Assembly (NCBI GenBank): GCA_014584465.1
Contig: JACTMU010000081.1
Location: 21,828 to 85,827 of the forward strand
Length of the DNA stretch: 64,000 nt
Direction of reading: 5' to 3'
DNA from: Pseudomonadota bacterium
GTDB lineage: Bacteria; Bdellovibrionota; Bdellovibrionia; Bdellovibrionales; JACTMU01
Below, in pieces: positions 62,198-64,000 of the stretch. A model generated the notes under the pieces. It was given only the letters and a program-made list of their open reading frames with translations. It ran no database searches and was not told where the DNA came from. A program made the position numbers and the translations under genes. The stretch's first letter is position 1; each line of letters starts with the position of its first letter.

Positions 62198-63415
62198 CTA
62201 TTCCTTTACTCGAAAACTGTTCTCGAGCATTTTAATCTCGTTCTCTTTAACACTCACCTCTTTAAAATGCACTCTCCATACGGCAACCGAATCTTTGATT
62301 TGCCCCACAATTTCGCGTGCCCTTTGGTCCGAAAGCCTAAAGCGGCCCGACATCGAAAGAGCGTTCGCATAGGAAGCCTTTTTGCCTTCAGAACCAAAAG
62401 TCATCGCTAGCGCATAAGTTTCGGTGTGAATGATAGCGGGAACAACGTCGTAAAGCGGTGAGAGGCTCCAGAAATTATTCTCCGAATGGAGGAAACCAAA
62501 ATTGCGTAAATGATCATCATTGTTGTACACGGCGATATTGAAAACGAGTCGTCGAAAAAGCTCTTCAAGATCATGCTCCGGATCTGGTGAATACTTTATA
62601 ATGGCATCCACCAAAGAGAAGTAACTCCAAGAAGCAAAGTCGCTTTCATGACTTCCTGTGATCGTAAGGCCAGAAATGAAGGGAATACGTGTTTTTTCAT
62701 TTCGATCAAATCTTTCAATCAGGTAAACGCTTCTTCCATCGATTTGATGAAGCTCAATGACTGGAACATTGAGTCCTGCTTTTTTTGCAAGGCTCATCGT
62801 TGCGTACTCAATAAGAGATTCGTTTTTCGTATCGAGCGAAGTCGAAAATTTAGCTAGGAATGGTTTGTTTTTCCAAACTACTGCGGCTTTCGGTCTTGCT
62901 CCTCCTAGGGAAGGTCCATAATTAAGAAACTCGCGCAACCTCTCCGTCTCAATTGAAGCGATCACATCGTCAACCGCACCAAGACAATCATCGAGGTTCA
63001 ACCTTGGCGCGTGCACGCGAGTATGAAAGATTCCATCCGGCTGGTATACTCCAACGCCCTCTTCGATTTTGCAGGAGAACGCAAGCGCACCTACCCGATC
63101 GTCACCAGAGGCTGCAATGTATTCGATCTCGCTGAGTGCTCGTGCGAACTTCTTTTCTAGCAGATATCTTCCCCATCTATCGGGGCCGGCATCGCGGATT
63201 CCATTGAAGACTTGAAAGCCATCGAACGTTTCGTGGGTAGTATCAGTGAGTGGTAGTTGCACGGGATCAATTGCAATAGCGTTGGAGCGATCGAGATATT
63301 TACGACCGTATCTAAAACTGCTCGTCGAGTTACGACCAGCTTCAATATATTTTAGTAGTCCGCAAGGCACCCATGTATCAGATAAATAGACGAAGACATA
63401 GAGCTGCTTGAGCAT
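62198..63415 (-). CDS. hipA: HipA-type serine/threonine kinase toxin
   Basis: 405 aa. Family blocks: GIRDAGPDRWGRYLLEKK; the P-loop-like SLGGARPKAAV; FLAKF with the ATP lysine; catalytic NNDDHLRNFGFL at about 298-309; and LSPLYDVVPA with the metal Asp at 323. E. coli HipA phosphorylates glutamyl-tRNA synthetase and causes persistence; the target here is unknown. Its ATG shares one base with the hipB stop (TGATG), so the two are coupled. Confidence 0.93.
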   Translation of the reverse strand: MLKQLYVFVYLSDTWVPCGLLKYIEAGRNSTSSFRYGRKYLDRSNAIAIDPVQLPLTDTTHETFDGFQVFNGIRDAGPDRWGRYLLEKKFARALSEIEYIAASGDDRVGALAFSCKIEEGVGVYQPDGIFHTRVHAPRLNLDDCLGAVDDVIASIETERLREFLNYGPSLGGARPKAAVVWKNKPFLAKFSTSLDTKNESLIEYATMSLAKKAGLNVPVIELHQIDGRSVYLIERFDRNEKTRIPFISGLTITGSHESDFASWSYFSLVDAIIKYSPDPEHDLEELFRRLVFNIAVYNNDDHLRNFGFLHSENNFWSLSPLYDVVPAIIHTETYALAMTFGSEGKKASYANALSMSGRFRLSDQRAREIVGQIKDSVAVWRVHFKEVSVKENEIKMLENSFRVKE

Positions 63416-63762
63416 CAGAAGTTAACCTCTGATGCTGAGATCTTCTTCGACGTCTTACCTTTTTTGCGAGCTCGTCTTAATTCCACTGCAATTGCCTCGA
63501 GATCATATTCAGGCTTAAGTGCTTCACCAAACCCAGCAGTAAGATTGAGAACGCTTAGCATTTGCATAAACACACCAATTGAAACTCCAGGATGACCCGA
63601 TTCCAGGTGTGCAATTGTTCGTCGGTCAACTCCGACCCGACGACCAATTTCAGCTGAACTCATTTTTCTACGTTTTCGTGCAAGTTGAATAAGCCTGCCA
63701 ACTTCCTGCAAAGTGGACGAGGCCTCTGCTGTCATTATTTGATCCCATTTCGCCACCTTCAA
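63415..63762 (-). CDS. hipB: HipB-type XRE antitoxin/repressor
   Basis: 115 aa. TTG start preceded by AGGAGG at ideal distance; a downstream ATG has no such site. Helix-turn-helix of the XRE type at about 22-75 (IQLARKRRKMSSAEIGRRVGVDRRTIAHLESG). The basic C-terminal tail (RRARKKGKTSKK) is unusual. It would neutralise HipA and repress hipBA through the operator-like palindromes just upstream. Confidence 0.9.
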   Translation of the reverse strand: MKVAKWDQIMTAEASSTLQEVGRLIQLARKRRKMSSAEIGRRVGVDRRTIAHLESGHPGVSIGVFMQMLSVLNLTAGFGEALKPEYDLEAIAVELRRARKKGKTSKKISASEVNF

Positions 63763-63773
63763 TGTACCTCCTA

Positions 63774-63815
63774 AAGTACTATATGCTGCAGTTTAGTACA
63801 TTTTATAGTACTATA
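63774..63815 (-). promoter_or_regulatory. probable hipBA operator and promoter
   Basis: Three TA-rich motifs with GTAC cores: TATAGTACTATA (63804-63815, a perfect 12-bp palindrome), TTAGTACA (63793-63800) and AAAGTACTATAT (63773-63784). They lie 12-53 nt upstream of the hipB start, overlapping possible -10 sequences, as expected for autoregulation by HipB. Confidence 0.6.
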
Positions 63816-63883
63816 ATCTTGCCAACAACGCAAGTTTTCATTAGGAATTGTACGTTGAAATGTGCAACCAGCCTATAATATAG

Positions 63884-64000
63884 GTAGGGTAGGCCCTGGC
63901 CTCGCATTGCTTATCCAGTAGCCCCCCGTCGATTCCGTACATGAGGTTTTCCTCTCATACGGCTCTCATGCATATCTTCGTATCATATCCTTCACTGAAC
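63884..64000 (-). mobile_element. 3' end of a group II intron (body beyond window)
   Basis: On the minus strand, from the window edge: TTCAGTGAAGGATATGATAC (the sequence usual after the intron reverse transcriptase ORF), then a domain V-like hairpin at 63931-63965 (GAGCCGTATGAGAGG ... CATGTACGGAATC), then GACGGGGGGC, a domain VI-like stretch and a terminal CTACCCTAC ending about 63884. The catalytic AGC is present. One arm of domain V departs slightly from consensus (CGGAATC rather than CGGTTC), so activity is uncertain. It sits about 100 bp upstream of hipBA. Confidence 0.75.

Overview
The window looks like chromosome from a Gram-negative bacterium with a complex envelope, most likely in or near Bdellovibrionota or the former Deltaproteobacteria. 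This is inferred from the mix of many lipoproteins, a type IV pilus minor-pilin/PilY1 operon, LpxH, FecR-domain proteins, a SpoIIE/STAS signalling cluster and a response regulator fused to a DnaJ domain. No rRNA or tRNA gene was recognised.

Layout. 1-5.7 kb (leftward): metF (cut by the window edge), a possible 48-aa ORF, metH and a metallo-beta-lactamase-fold hydrolase; folE follows rightward. 6.5-12.8 kb: a leftward four-gene signalling operon (SpoIIE phosphatase, STAS protein, receiver-DUF4388-DnaJ-TPR protein, PAS-HPt-ATPase kinase). 12.9-17.7 kb: a large FecR/FN3-like surface protein, a coiled-coil periplasmic protein and a 737-bp gap ending in a strong orphan terminator. 17.7-23.9 kb: amidase, rph and rdgB rightward, meeting leftward hypA-hypF-tryptophanase. 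24-36.8 kb: mainly envelope genes (secreted proteins, lipoproteins, FecR protein, beta-barrel, oligopeptide-binding protein, an lspA fusion, trypsin-like protease, FKBP) plus surE. 36.8-40.8 kb: two paralogous Cys-rich proteins with Met/Pro/Gly repeat tails, one frameshifted by a 5-bp duplication. 41-44.8 kb: ftsA-ftsZ-lpxH. 45-53.8 kb: very large modular lipoproteins. 54-61 kb: fimU-pilV-pilW-pilX-pilY1, with pilX broken by a mobile repeat. 61-64 kb: an accessory tail with a decayed gene, a HigBA-like pair, hipBA and the 3' end of a group II intron.

The most distinctive element is a 135-148 bp MITE-like repeat with ends GGGGCTGTCCGG. Four copies with both ends intact are each flanked by a 6-bp direct repeat of form TANNTA (TACTTA, TACATA, TAACTA, TATTTA); partial copies also occur. 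One copy splits pilX. Removing that copy, one target duplication and a single extra G restores a 195-codon frame that overlaps the pilY1 start, which reconstructs the ancestral gene. Other points of interest are a HypA that lacks its zinc domain, an LspA fused to a HAMP-like tail, and the candidate phase-variable repeat gene.
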